A stretch of 64,000 nt of DNA from Euglena gracilis (lineage: Eukaryota; Euglenida; Euglenophyceae; Euglenales). The DNA lies in contig CP154955.1 in NCBI GenBank assembly GCA_039621445.1, positions 43,485,540 to 43,549,539 on the forward strand, in the 5' to 3' direction. How positions within the stretch are numbered: the first letter of the stretch is position 1; each line of letters starts with the position of its first letter. Below the pieces are notes generated by a model. The model made no database searches. It saw nothing but the letters and a program-made list of their open reading frames with translations, and had not been told where the DNA came from. This document shows positions 22,706 through 33,700 of this stretch, one piece after another. The translations under genes and the position numbers were made by a program.

Positions 22706-25700
22706 CGTGGCCTCTCCGCAGCGCCGTCCTGGCCGTCAGTGGGCCGCAGCGGTCGCCCACCGTGACGCCCGTAAGCCGGCGATGGGGGCGCTGGGGCAGA
22801 CCCTCTTCAAGGCGCTGAAGCGCAAGCAGCGGCAGCTGTCCTCTGCCCCCGCCGGCGCTGCCCGCGCGTTTTTTGGGGGGGCTGCGATTTTTGGGGTGTG
22901 CGAGTCAGCAATTGGGGGTGCGCCGCCGCCCCCTCCTCCTGCTGTGCCTTCCTCGCCATTTTTTGTTTCTCGTTGTGGGTGGGCAAAAAAAATAGAAACT
23001 CGCTTCTTTTCATTTTTATTTTTGGACAAAAAACAACAAACAAGTTTTTTTTTATATTTTCCTCCTTTTTTTGTGTTCTGGTCATTTATTTTGATTCAGG
23101 ATAATTCTGCACCAGACTTCCCCTGATATCAACGTCTTGTTGTTGCTGAATTCTTTGTTTGGCCAACAAATTACATAGTTTTCGAAGCAGCATGCTCCCC
23201 AAAGTTCAACAAAACATGCTTTGATTTTTTCTGTACAACAGGTATTAAACACAAGCATCACTTTTTTGGAGGGTCCCCATTCCCCTGTGCTGCTCCCCAA
23301 TCAAGAGGGGCTCCATGCCACCGGCAGGCCCCCAATTTGGATCACCTGCTGCTGCCCCGGTACGTGCCCACCCTCTGCCACCAGATGACCCCCGCGTTCC
23401 AGGACGCCGTGATCCGCATGTCTGTCAGACCCTTCCTCGCGGGAAACAGAGAGGAGGGGAGGACAACAGAGAGAGTAAGGGGTGGAGATTGCATAATATA
23501 ATTTTTTTTGCATAATGCAGAGTTTGTAAGAATTCACATTTTTTTTTCATTTTTTCCACATTAATTTCACATAAACAGTTTTTGCATAATGAAGGATAAG
23601 CGCATACCATTAGCAGATTATAATTATACAATTTTGCAAGTTTGCACTACATTTTTTTGGAGTTTAGTTTTTCGGTATTTTTGATTTTTTCCAGCAAATT
23701 TTTGAAAGATATGCAGATTACATTGTTTTTTTGATCATGCTTTTATGTTTCCTGCAGAAAGAATTTCGCCGAAGGTGAAACATTTTTTATTATTCCAGTC
23801 CATTCCAGCAAAGGATTGTACAACCCTGGGAAGCTCCTAACACCCCCCTAATAAGTGCGCAGTGCCCTGATTATGCGCAGTGCCCTAATAAGTGTGCACC
23901 CCCGAAGAGTCCGAAACTACCTCTCTAAAAAAATGCGCACCCCCCCAGGAGAAATCACTGTCACATCTCAGGTCAAAAAAGCACACAATCCTCAGAATTG
24001 TGCTTCTCAGACCAAACATTTCAATCATCCAAGCCCAAATTTGACACATAATCACTTGATTCATTGCTTGACATCACAAAATAGGGGGAAATTGAGAAAG
24101 AGCGGGGGAAAAGTCAGTATTTTGGGCTTTGCCCTAATAAGTGTGCAGTGCCCAAAAAGTGGCACTGCGCTCCATCTTTAAAATGTGCTCACCCGTGCAT
24201 TTATTAGGGGGGGTTTAAAGGAATTTACATACAATTTACTTGCATTTATTATTATTATTTTTTGCCTTTTCAGCATTTTTTTGCATTCTTCTTTGAATTG
24301 CATATTTTGAGGAAAAATGCGCCACACAAACGGCGAAACACGCCACAAGCGTGTGTGCCACACAACTCTGAGCAGGGCCTCTGCCACTGTTGAAAATTGT
24401 TCCGGCGGAGACCCCAGCCGCCCGGCGCGAGCTGTTCAACGCCGCTCTGAGAGACGCCTTCCAGAGCGACCTCCAGCCGTTTGACCCTAGCAATTCACTC
24501 GCGGCTGAATTTGTTTTTTTCTATTGGTGTGCTTGCCAAAAAGTCCACTGCCAAAAACGGCCGTGCATTATTACAAAATTGCACAATATTTTTTATTACA
24601 ATTTTTTTTTTTTCATTGAATTTTTTTAAAAGCCCACACAGACAGCGCCACGCGACCTCCACTGTGGTGCCACACCCCATCCCCCCCATTCAACGCCGCT
24701 CGCCCCTTCCATCACGACCTCCCCGCCCCCTTTTTCCGGCTTCCCTGCGCTTGCTCGGCTTGCTTTGTTTTCCTTTCTATGGCTGGGCTGCTGCGCAACC
24801 GCCCAATCTCAACAAAGGGTTCCATTTCCGAGACACTGAGCCACCCCTTAGAGCGAGGGACAGGTTTGGTTGGCGGGGGCTTGCAGGCAGGACGATATGG
24901 CTATGAGGTGTGCAGGAAGACAGGCGAAAGGGACTGCGACGTTCTTTGCGTTGTGCAACGATCACCACACCTCAGGCGCCCTCCCTTGCAGTGACCAGTG
25001 GCGTGCCTGGGATGATGGGCTGGCTGCAGACAAGGCTGCAGACGAGGCGGGGGGACGGGCCGGACGTGGCGTTGGATGACGTGCAACCAGGGGGCCTTGT
25101 TGGTACGCACGAGTGCATCGTGTGGATGTGCGCGGATTAGTTCCCGGGTGTTTCCCCGGCACATTTCTGTTTTGTTTTGTGTCGTGCACGCAGCTTGCTT
25201 GCTCGCCCTGACACATATGCCCAGCAGGACCCCTGCCAGCAGTACAAGTTCCAGGTGGGGGACATCGTGGCCCACCGCATGCACGGGCAGGTGGGCGTCG
25301 TGGCGGAGTGTTTCGCGATGAATATGATGCCCGACGCCTGGATCGACCAGAACCTTGGCTCGTTCGACGCCAAGACTCGCGCAGGGGGCCAAATCGTTTG
25401 GCCAGCACCGAAACTCTCCATCCCAGGTGCCTGGTTTTTTGGCCCGGACCCCCTCCCCCGGGGGGGGGGTCAGCAAAAAACCACCTGGCGCCAAACGCAC
25501 CGGAAAAATCTTTGGCCTTTTTTTTCATGTTTTTGGTCAAATTTCCTTTGGATTCCAGAGTGGCCGACCCCAGGGGGGGTAGTGACTGACTGGTTTCCCG
25601 AAAAAAGTGACTGACTGGTTTTTCGATGAGTAGTGTGACCCCCCCCCCTCAGTTGCACTAAGGCTTCTTGTCTATGAGTGACCCCCCCCGGGGGTCGGTA

Positions 25701-26521
25701 AAAAATTAATTGTATGGTCCCCAGCCATTGGGAGGGGGTCCGTTGGGGGGCCATTCTCCATTATGGTAAGCACCTTGGTTTGCGGGGGCTCTGGTGCAGG
25801 TACTCCAGGGGCTAGGGGCTGGTTCCTGTCCCACGGATATGGAGCCCTGCCTCGGAGCCTCCCTGTTGCAAAACCCATCCCCAGGGTTTGCTGAGGTCCC
25901 ATTCAGTGGCCGCTGCCGGTGGGGATATGTATCCACCCCGCGACGTTATTTCTCAGGAGAGCATTTTCAGCATTTCACAGAAGATCCATCAGTCCCTCGC
26001 CCAAGAAAGCCAGTGACATATTTGACAGGTTTGGCGTGCCAGCAACTGGCGGACAGCGTGACAATTTCGGTGGCTGGTCTTTCCTCCAGAGCTGGGCTGG
26101 TGTGCTCATCCATAACGGCCTTGGTCGGAGATATTATGGTGTGATCTGGAATTCTCAGAGTGCTCCTTCTTCACAAGTCTCAAGGTCTCAAGGCTCTAAA
26201 TGACATACAAGCACAGCAACAAGAAGTTGCAGCAGCAGCAGCAGCAACAGCGACGGCTGCTGCTGTCGCTGCTGCTGGAGGCATGCTGCATAGAACACAC
26301 AGACGTGAGCCCAGCTCGACATCTGTGGAGAGGTTCACCCAACTTCTCTTCCTGCCAGTCTGAATTTCTATCTTTTGAGCCAGAAACTTTGGTCCAGCAA
26401 CAACAAGCCCTGCCAGGGGTACACCATCCTGATCGACTCCCGAACAATGCCCCAGTCCCCCGACTTCGTGCGCTATGGCTCTGAGATCACCCACAGCCGG
26501 GCTGTGCCTGTCACACCATAG
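22706..26521 (+). CDS. YccV/HspQ-like (hemimethylated-DNA-binding fold) domain protein, 3' five exons
   Basis: Exons: 22706-22823, 23298-23422, 24389-24458, 25216-25378, 26418-26521 (TAG). Each junction follows the CAG/CTG rule, and all phases agree. The encoded part is about 192 aa. Segments read WAAAVAHRDARKPAMGALGQ then LFKALKR; APNLDHLLLPRYVPTLCHQM; ARRELFNAALRDA; then YKFQVGDIVAHRMHGQVGVV, PDAWIDQNLGS and YTILIDSRTMPQSPDFVRYG. The last three match the YccV fold: F.(I/V)G..V.H...G..GVV, W......GS and (F)Y.VLVD. Bacterial HspQ is a small protease-modulating protein; in plants a YccV domain occurs in the plastid Clp adaptor ClpF. The N-terminal part was not recognised; LFKALKR is only faintly LYR-like. 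The 5' end is not located. Confidence 0.7.
22824..23297 (+). other. Nonconventional intron, YccV gene
   Basis: AAG then CAGCGGCAG at the left; CACAGG-type complement ending CTG then CTCCC at the right; phase 0 to 0. A GT-free alternative using the AG at 23326-23327 is also in frame, so the right boundary is not unique. Confidence 0.4.
23423..24388 (+). other. Nonconventional intron, YccV gene
   Basis: TGT then CAGACCCTTCCTC; the right end is complementary to CAGAGGCCCTGCTC, ending CTG then CCACT. Phase 2 to 1. No pyrimidine-AG acceptor precedes the next exon, which supports this reading. Contains the M8 element. Confidence 0.5.
23844..24216. mobile_element. M8 element with CCCCTAATAA / TTATTAGGGG ends
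   Basis: Left CCCCCTAATAAGTGCGCAG and right GCATTTATTAGGGGG are inverted. CCCTAATAAGTGTGCA recurs inside at 23881 and 24131. No coding content. Embedded in a YccV-gene intron. Confidence 0.55.
24459..25215 (+). other. Nonconventional intron, YccV gene
   Basis: TTC then CAGAGCGAC; the right-end complement is CAGGGCGAG, ending CTG then ACACA. The ends match at 7 of 9 bases. Phase 0 to 0, giving ALRDAYAQQDPCQQYKFQVG. Confidence 0.55.
25440..25665. mobile_element. M3-family repeat, copy 1
   Basis: Shares GGTCAGCAAAAAACCAC, CTGGCGC...GAAAA.CTTTGGCCTT and repeated GTGACTGACTGGTTTTT with 33758-34075. G/C homopolymers punctuate both copies. Exact ends are unresolved. Confidence 0.5.
26219..26282. 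repeat. CAG-rich trinucleotide tract
   Basis: Imperfect GCA/GCT repeats within the last YccV intron. The poly-Gln, Ala and Leu readings are not supported as coding. Confidence 0.8.
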
Positions 26522-27039
26522 TCGCTGGGCCTCTTCCCCAAGCATTGGTATATAAAATAGAGCAAACAATCCAGACTTAAGTCAAACCTGTTTGTATTTT
26601 GATGTATTCCCCCCCCCCCGTCCTTAACACGGCTTGTGCATGTCAACCGCATGTAACCCCGTGTCAACCGCATTTGCCCCGTATTTTGGCGTGCCAAGGA
26701 CAGGTAATTGTCTTGCTGAATGTTTCCGACATGTTCACAAGTCTCCATCTCTCTCTATCTCTATCAAAAGCTTGGGATTTTTTTGTGCCATGGTTCTGCA
26801 CAAAATTTCCTCCCAAACAAGTGTACATAAAACCATCAACGCAATCTCAATCCAATTCGGTGCCGCAAAGTTGGATTTTTCCATTCCGGGGACACAATGA
26901 TAATCAATTACCACAGGGAATTCGACCCGTTGCTTGGGACCACAAGAAAAGGGGAATAAAATGGTGAAAAATGGGTGAAAACTATGTGGTTCGTGGTTTT
27001 TTTGTGGTTTTTTTGTAACCTGTCATGATAAGTTTGCAC

Positions 27040-27295
27040 CAGGCTTGTGCTTGGTCGGGTGCCTACCCCACGGGGGGGGGTGTTAGGGCAGGCACCCCAC
27101 AGCACCCGGGTTTTGGGGGGTGCCTGCCCATTGCAGGCACCCCCCTCCGACCCCGGCGCCGAAGGCGCCTGGGGCCCGGAAAAGGCCATTTTCAATGAAA
27201 ATTTTCTGGGTCCTCCGGGGGGGGTGCCTGCAAGGGGCAGGCACCCTATAGCACCCACCCACCCCCTCCCCCCCCCGTCGGTAAGCACAAGCATG
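27040..27295. mobile_element. M11 hAT-like MITE with perfect 8-bp duplication
   Basis: Starts CAGGCTTGTGCTTGGTCGGG and ends CCGTCGGTAAGCACAAGCATG. It is flanked on both sides by GTTTGCAC (27032-27039 and 27296-27303). The interior contains direct GCAGGCACC motifs and the hairpin GGCGCCGAAGGCGCC near 27152-27166. Noncoding. Confidence 0.85.
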
Positions 27296-28626
27296 GTTTG
27301 CACCCGTCCATTCATTGGGGTTGGAAAATAATTCCGCATTTTGAAATAAAATTTTCCAATTTGGCACCAAATTTTGTCTCACTTTTGTCATTTTTCAATT
27401 TATTCCAGAAAAATAAATATTTTTTGAGATCACAGAAATGATTTTTTCGCCCTTTTTGTTTCACCCCTTTTGGTTTCAACAACCCGGACCTCAAAAACTG
27501 GCAAATAATCTAAAATAAAACCGTTTCCCATTTGTGTTTTTGTGGCTTTTTTTGTATTGATTTTTTTTTTGTTTGTGCCTGTATGTTTTTTTTGTTGTTT
27601 GCTTTTTGGGCCCCATCCCCCTATTTGTGTTAATAATGCATTTTGTGCCCCCCCCCCTGATGGTGTTTTATTGTTCATCATCCTTTTGAGGGAGGTCTTT
27701 GCCCTCCAGCACCCTTTCCTTGGCACGCCAAATTACAGGGAAAGTGCGAAAGTGTCTTGTCAAAGCATGTCAAGGACAGGGGGGGTACCATGCAAACTAT
27801 GGCACAGCTTGCAGCCACCCTGTACAGAGGACCTCCTCTCGATGCTTCTCAGTGCTCCCCTGCCGAGGACAACAGGACAGCTGCCATGCTGGGTGCCATA
27901 ATATCCATTTGCTGTTTAAAAATCAGCTTGAAATTGTGAGGAAGGTAACGCCAAGAAGCCGTTCATCACAAAGGTGAGGCATTTGGGTACCTTTTGATTT
28001 GAACCCACCGTGGTGGAGTGATTGACTGCCTTTTTTTCCCCCGGAGTGACGGGCTGGTTCTTAGCCACGGGTTATTTGGGTCGATTAGAAATGGCCGACA
28101 ATGGCCCACCCACGCCGAAGCGACCTGAGAATGTTTAGTTGGGGCGGAAGTGGGCGACCGACGCTTTGAAAAGGTGATCGACTGGCCCTGGAAGGGGAAA
28201 GTTTTACCCCCTAGGTCGGTGAGCAATGGTGTGGCCATGTGTGCTGAAAGTGTGTTAAACGCCCATCAAAGTTTCCCGGGGCCCATCCCTGGGCACCACT
28301 TCTGGCCACGAATGCTCCGCCGATGCCTGCAACCCCCTCCCAGTCTGCCCCCCACCCACCGGTCGGATGCGGCGGGGGTCCACTGCCGCCATCCATCATC
28401 GTCTGCTGCCTCGCCCAGGCCTCCACAGGCATCGGTGGGAGGGGGGCAGGCTGCATTTCATATACCCTCTGCTTCTTCTGCTCGGGAGAGGATTTCACCG
28501 CTGCACACCAACGTAAAATGAGCACCTCTGCATCGCGCAGTTCGATATAGTGGGATGGCGGCGGGGGTTAAGGATCGTTGGTGGCGTAGGAGTGCGAGGT
28601 CACTGCCAGTCAAAGCACCCCCCCCC

Positions 28627-28892
28627 CAGGGCGGTCCACAAGGGACAGAATTCTTTTCCTTAAGGAGGTCTTGGACCTAAGGGCCAGCCAAGGACCGGAC
28701 TGGGGCTTGAACGTGGTCAAATTAACAAGTCGAAAACGCGACGTGGATGGACATGGTGCAAAGTATGCCAGAGATCACTTTGCTCTCGAAGTCGATCCGT
28801 TTCTGCCAAAACATGGCCTTTTGGCCATTTTCCCCCGTGGATTTCTTATCGAATGTGCTGGGTCGGGTTTTTTTTTGCTTAAGGACCGCCCT
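28627..28892. mobile_element. M10 element with GGGCGGTCC ends
   Basis: Starts CAGGGCGGTCC and ends TTAAGGACCGCCCTA. Isolated copies of one end occur at about 12764 and 17639. The core reads open in several frames but is not recognisably a protein. Confidence 0.5.
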
Positions 28893-29123
28893 ACCCCCAT
28901 CTACCGAAGGGAAACACATACTGAAAAAAAATATGGGAGTGTATATGGAAAGCTGACCGAAGGCTGTGGAGGTGGTTACCAGAGAGTACCACCTCCGCAC
29001 CAAAGAAGACGCTCGGCCAAACCCCCACCTGTATTTTGGTTCGGCACGAAGTTGCTGGAAACCTCGGCGGTGGATGGACCCAAAAGAGGCTGAATTTTAA
29101 GGCATGGCCGACCCCAGCCTCAG

Positions 29124-29668
29124 ACGCCAGGGAAGGCCTACCTGGGCACGCACACCAAGGTAACCAGATTCAACCCCCCCTGGGGGGGACCCGGGGCACG
29201 TCAGGTTCAGCCTGACCTGAAAACTGCAATCCCCGGCTGTACGGAACCCCCGAAACCCTATCCCCCCCCCTATTTCCCCTTCCCGTATTTCCGGGGGCAC
29301 CAGTTTTTCTGTCCAAGTTTTTCTTTTGGCACCTCGGCGCCAAAATTCTTCTTTGTGCAGTGCTGTGGTGGGTGGAGGGGTCAGCCCCAACCCCCCCCCC
29401 CTCGCCCGGCTATCCTGAACAGCCCCGTGCATCCCCCTCCCCGACATTGTCCCCGGCCCATGGCAAAACCGGCTGCCCCCTGCCCGGCGGATGGAAGGCC
29501 TGGCCCCACCTCTTCTCCCGCTTCGACACGGACACCCTGCGGTACGTGCCACGGTACGAGCCGAACAGCAAGGAGCTGCTGCGGTGGCTGCTGCGGCGCG
29601 ACGTGCAGCTGACGCAGGAGCGGCTCCTGGCGCTGATGGGCCCACCCCCACCCCCGAACCAGCCGTGA
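29124..29668 (+). CDS. Unidentified gene, last two exons
   Basis: Exon 29124-29161 reads TPGKAYLGTHTK(V) after a CAG acceptor. The terminal exon 29488-29668 reads GWKAWPHLFSRFDTDTLRYV, PRYEPNSKELLRWLLRRDVQ and LTQERLLALM, then a Pro-rich tail and TGA. The intron 29162-29487 fits the CAG/CTG rule (AAC then CAG; CTG then CCCGG). A GT-AG choice (29160 to 29497) also keeps frame and drops GWK. An M5 repeat fills the intron. The helix-rich C-terminus matches no family I can name. Upstream exons were not located. Confidence 0.5.
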
Positions 29669-29698
29669 CCACTTCCTGCCCCTCCCCCCCCCCCAACG

Positions 29699-30334
29699 TC
29701 ACACTTTTACATAGCGCCACACCGCGTATTGTGCCGCACTGCACGTGTCACAGCCTTCATTGGCAGTTTTCATTTGCTTTATATTATCTTCTGCCCATTC
29801 TTCGGGATGTACTTTATTTGGCATAGATGTCATATCAGCTGTAATCCGAAAGTAATCCCATCCAACTGGTTTAAAACTTTTTATACGTTTAAAATGAAAA
29901 AAAATAATAGCGAGATTACAAAAACAGTAATTATTATAATGATATTTCATCTCCAAATCAAAAAAATTTGTTCTCTTCTTCATCTTCTGACTCTGTATTT
30001 ATAGAATCAAATTCATTTATTACTGCACTCTTAATTTTGTTAACAGCAGCTACTTTGCTTTCTTTGTTTATTGACATATATTTAACCATATACAGCAACA
30101 GATATAAGGAATGTTAATGCTGAGATAAAAATGTATTGTTCTAGTACTGAAGTAAAATCTGTAACTAGAACTAGCATCAACAACTGCACGTAATTTAGCA
30201 CCAGCAGCAGGATCTCCTGATGCATCTTCTGCTGAACCAGTAATAGGCTTATTAGCAAGGGGATTATCAATGAAACCAAATATATCGAATAGTTTGACTC
30301 CAAAATTGCCCTGGCCAGCACATTTCCAACCCAT
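29699..30334 (-). pseudogene. AT-rich foreign-looking island with compact broken frames
   Basis: Composition shifts abruptly to AT-rich, with AT-ending codons on the minus strand. In order on that strand: a frame with GSAEDASGDPAAGAKLRAVV that continues, after a frame change, into a membrane-like segment ending VAVYG and stop; an ATG almost touching that stop, opening a 39-codon acidic frame (MSINKESKVAAVNK...) to about 29953; a hydrophobic segment (VFVISLLFFFILNV); and a frame with GWDYFRITADMTSMPNKVHP and EEWAEDNIKQMKTANEGCD. The near-zero gene spacing resembles viral or organellar packing. No family was recognised. Frames are interrupted, so it looks like a decayed insertion. Confidence 0.45.
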
Positions 30335-30607
30335 TTGCCCATTTCTTACCCATTTTTGGCCAATTTTTGCAACTTCGAAAACAAAAAAAAGTCACAATCC
30401 AGCCGCCCTTCGGGTGGCTGCACAATAGGCTCGAAAAAGGCTGCTGGCTGGCTGGGCCCCTGCACCCGAGGGTTGGGTCCTCCTGGACACAGTGCAAAAA
30501 TTGTGTGCAGAGACAAACAAACCATGATTGGCACAAGACCAGTGGCAAATCTGGGATTTCCGTCTTCGAGGGAAACCACAGGAGGCAAGCAAAAAGAAGG
30601 CGCTCAC

Positions 30608-30608
30608 A

Positions 30609-30701
<93 letters not shown>

Positions 30702-30730
30702 GCACACAGACACACACACACGCGCGCGCG
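30608..30730. repeat. (CA)n microsatellite with CG tail
   Basis: About 40 CA units then a CGCG run, directly upstream of an exon acceptor at 30760. Confidence 0.95.
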
Positions 30731-30760
30731 CGAGCGTTCCAGCCAACCCCGCCTTCGCAG

Positions 30761-33700
30761 TCAGGTGTATGACCGAGGTCTTGCAGCCCCCATGCTTTGT
30801 AATGGACGCTGTTGACTCCCGGCGGAGCATTCTGGAGGAACTCCGCTCGGCCAACCAAATTGCCATCCATGCTGCTCAGCGGGCAGAAGGTGTGGGTGAG
30901 TCACCCACCGTTCTGCTCCCCCACTTTGGTCCAGGGTGCAGGGGATTTCTTAAGCCGGAGGAGACCCCATCAGGCTTCTTTTTAAGTCAGAAGACCCCCC
31001 CGGGGGAGTTGGGAGGGTGGTTGGGTCCGGGCCGGACCCCCCCCCCCGGGGGAGGGGGGCCCCTCCCCCCCCGGGGGGGGGGGGGCTTAAAAAGAAGCCT
31101 GGACCCCATCCCCGGGGGGGGGGGTTGGTTCCGTCAGCCAGCAGCCCCAATTGTGGCTGGGAGCCCCCCCCCCCCGGGGCGCGTGAAATAAATTGGGTCC
31201 AGCCCGGCCAGAGGCCGGGCCAGCCGGCCACAGGCTGGCCAGCCAACTGGGCTGCCCAGCTCACCCATCCCTGAATTTTTTTTCTCACCACAGCTTCCTT
31301 GCCCTCAATGTCTGGCACATACATTAGCTCCATCCATCAAACTGTCGAGAAGGCAAAATGTTTCAGAAAATTTTGGTTTTCGTCGACCCAGCCCAGCACA
31401 GCCCCTACAGCCCCGGACCCCCCCATCCCCCGGGGGGGGGGGGTCCTGCCAGAAGCTCGTTTCCAGCCAGCAGCCTTTTTTTCCAGCCGGAGGCTGGACC
31501 CCCCCCCCAGGGGTCCTTAAGAAATCCCCTGCCAGGGTGGTCTCTGTGATCCCCCCCACAAATACAACCCCCTAAATATACCCCCCCCTGGGTCCAACTT
31601 TGGGATCCGAGCAACCCCCCCCCCTCGACAGCACCAAAAGAGGGTATTCTTAGTTTGTTGCGACCTTCAAGGGTTCTGGCTCTACCGAGATAAGCACTGA
31701 AAAAAATTTTTTTGAGAATGGAAATACACAAGCAGCAGCATCACTCTTAACGCCCCCCCTGGGCGTTAAGGCCTCCGTGTACACACACAAAAAAGGGCCA
31801 GAAGCCTGAAGAAGGGATGAAATGCATTAACAAACAGTCACAGGGCACACAGGGAGGGCGTTAAGAGTGAATGGGGGGGGTGTAGTATGGAGAGACCCAG
31901 GTCCCACCTGCGGGGGAAAGTCAGGTTGATTTCTTGGGATAAGGTTAGGATTCCCACCGGCTTCCCGTTAGGCTTCCATTTTTTTTTATTGTTAGGCGGA
32001 AATTGGGTCGCATTCGGGCATTTTTGAGGCCAAATGTGTTTTCAAAAGTCTTCCCAAAACAGGACCCAACCCCCAGCCTAATTTTCGTCCTAAAAGGGGC
32101 CAATTTTTGGCGCGCCGATCCTAACCCTAACCCTGTTCCTAAAAATAAGGCCCTCCCTCCCCGGATCCGCCGACGGTTGCCCAGATCCGGAGCGGTTTTT
32201 GGGGTGAAAAGGACCGAAAAATTTGGAAGGTTGGACCCGGGTTACTTCATACAACCCCCCCCCCCCCGATCACTCTTGATGGCCCCCCGGGGGGCATTCA
32301 GAGTGATGCTGCCACTCAAGCATCATGAAATGTGCAATATGCTTAATGGTGAGGGGAAGGCATTTTTTGCACACTTCCCGGCAGTTTTACACACAACTCC
32401 GGAAAAAAAATTCGCTATTTTGGAGCTTTTCTCGGACAAATGCAGTGCGTTTTTTTGCCCCGAAATTCCAAGCAATTTCCGAGCTTCCCCCAAATAAAAC
32501 TTGGGGTGAAGAATAAGACCCCGGGGGTAATAATAATATTTTTTGGGAGAGCGGTGAGAATCTTTCGTTTGCTGGTGCTAAATTTCTGATAATACTCACG
32601 GTGGTTGTCCCAGTTGGCCGGAGGAGCGGTGATGGTATTCATCAATTTGTATGAATCCCAAATTGTGGTTTGCACAGAGTGGGTATTGTAATGATTCCTC
32701 CTGGGCAAGATTTTGTCATCAAGAGATCAGGTTATTCTCCTTGCATGTCCCCCCAGGGCGTCGCTTAAGCTGGAGGGGATTCAACCCGTAGTTGGGGGAA
32801 GGGTTGTCCAGCCGGCCAGCATCCTTTTTCCAGTCCTGGACTCCCCTCCCCGCACACCCCCAGGAGATTCCCTTAGGAGGCCAAACTCGCGCTTAAGCTT
32901 TTCTTGGTCGGTGTGCACATTTTTGTGCGTGTCCAAAAAATTTTGATTTTGGTCCCTCATTGCAAGAGCTTAGAGCGCGAAGGAGCACGATTGGACAAAT
33001 CCGGCTGGAATCCATTTTTTTTGGCCCTGGCTCTCCTGGGATTCAGGTGTTTTTTTGCTGTTTTTTTGTAGTCGGTATGGAACGAAAACCCCTGGACCTA
33101 TCCCCCCCAAAGTGCAAAAAAAGCGACAAAAACACCAAAACCCCGGTACCTACGGCACCCATTTTGTGCGGTGCGGTTCGGGGTGGCGTTGTGCGGTGTG
33201 GTTGTCAGTGGATGGCGGTAGCTCCCTCCGGGGTTTCCGACGCACCTTTGGAGCGCGGGGAAGAAGGGGGTTTGGGGGGGGGGGTCCAGTTGCGTCACCC
33301 GGCAGGGTCGCAGGAAGGAGAGTGTTTCTGGTTGTGAAGGCCTGTGCAGGGTGAAGGGAAGTGGTCCGAAGGGGACAGAAGGGTCTGGCGTCCCCCGACC
33401 GAGCTTGCAGCGGGGATGTGTCCAGCCAAATTGTGTTGTAATGCGACCAGAGAGGGAATCACACAACTTTCTGGGGAACAATTTATTACAGCCATTGTTT
33501 GAGCAAAGAAAGAATGTTGGTGTGCACAATTTCGCACATCGACCACTCCAGGCTTCCCCAAACAATGCCCATAAATACCCCAGGATTCACACTGCTGAAA
33601 CATTGCAACAAACCCGGTCAGTGCATCAATTAAAAGCAGTTTTCTGGAAAGGTTCTGCCATGCCATACGCATTGTCAATTCATCTGCACATCACATTGTC

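Larger units (their letters stand above)
25379..26417 (+). other. Nonconventional intron, YccV gene
   Basis: GCG then CAGGGGGCC at the left; GCCCTG then CCAGG at the right. Phase 1 to 2, giving NLGSFDAKTRYTILIDSR. It carries an M3 repeat at 25440-25665. Confidence 0.55.
26522..29123. other. Intergenic or intronic stretch with two inverted-repeat elements
   Basis: After the YccV stop it holds M11 (27040-27295) and M10 (28627-28892), plus AT-rich and T-rich sequence at 27320-27660. GC-richer patches at 27820-27960 and 28300-28560 have open frames but no convincing exon ends. Upstream exons of the 29.1-kb gene may hide here. Confidence 0.4.

Noticed and set aside
29699-30334. AT-rich island as a simple mitochondrial DNA insertion
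   Set aside because: None of its segments resembles a standard mitochondrial protein or rRNA that I recognise, so the source is left open.
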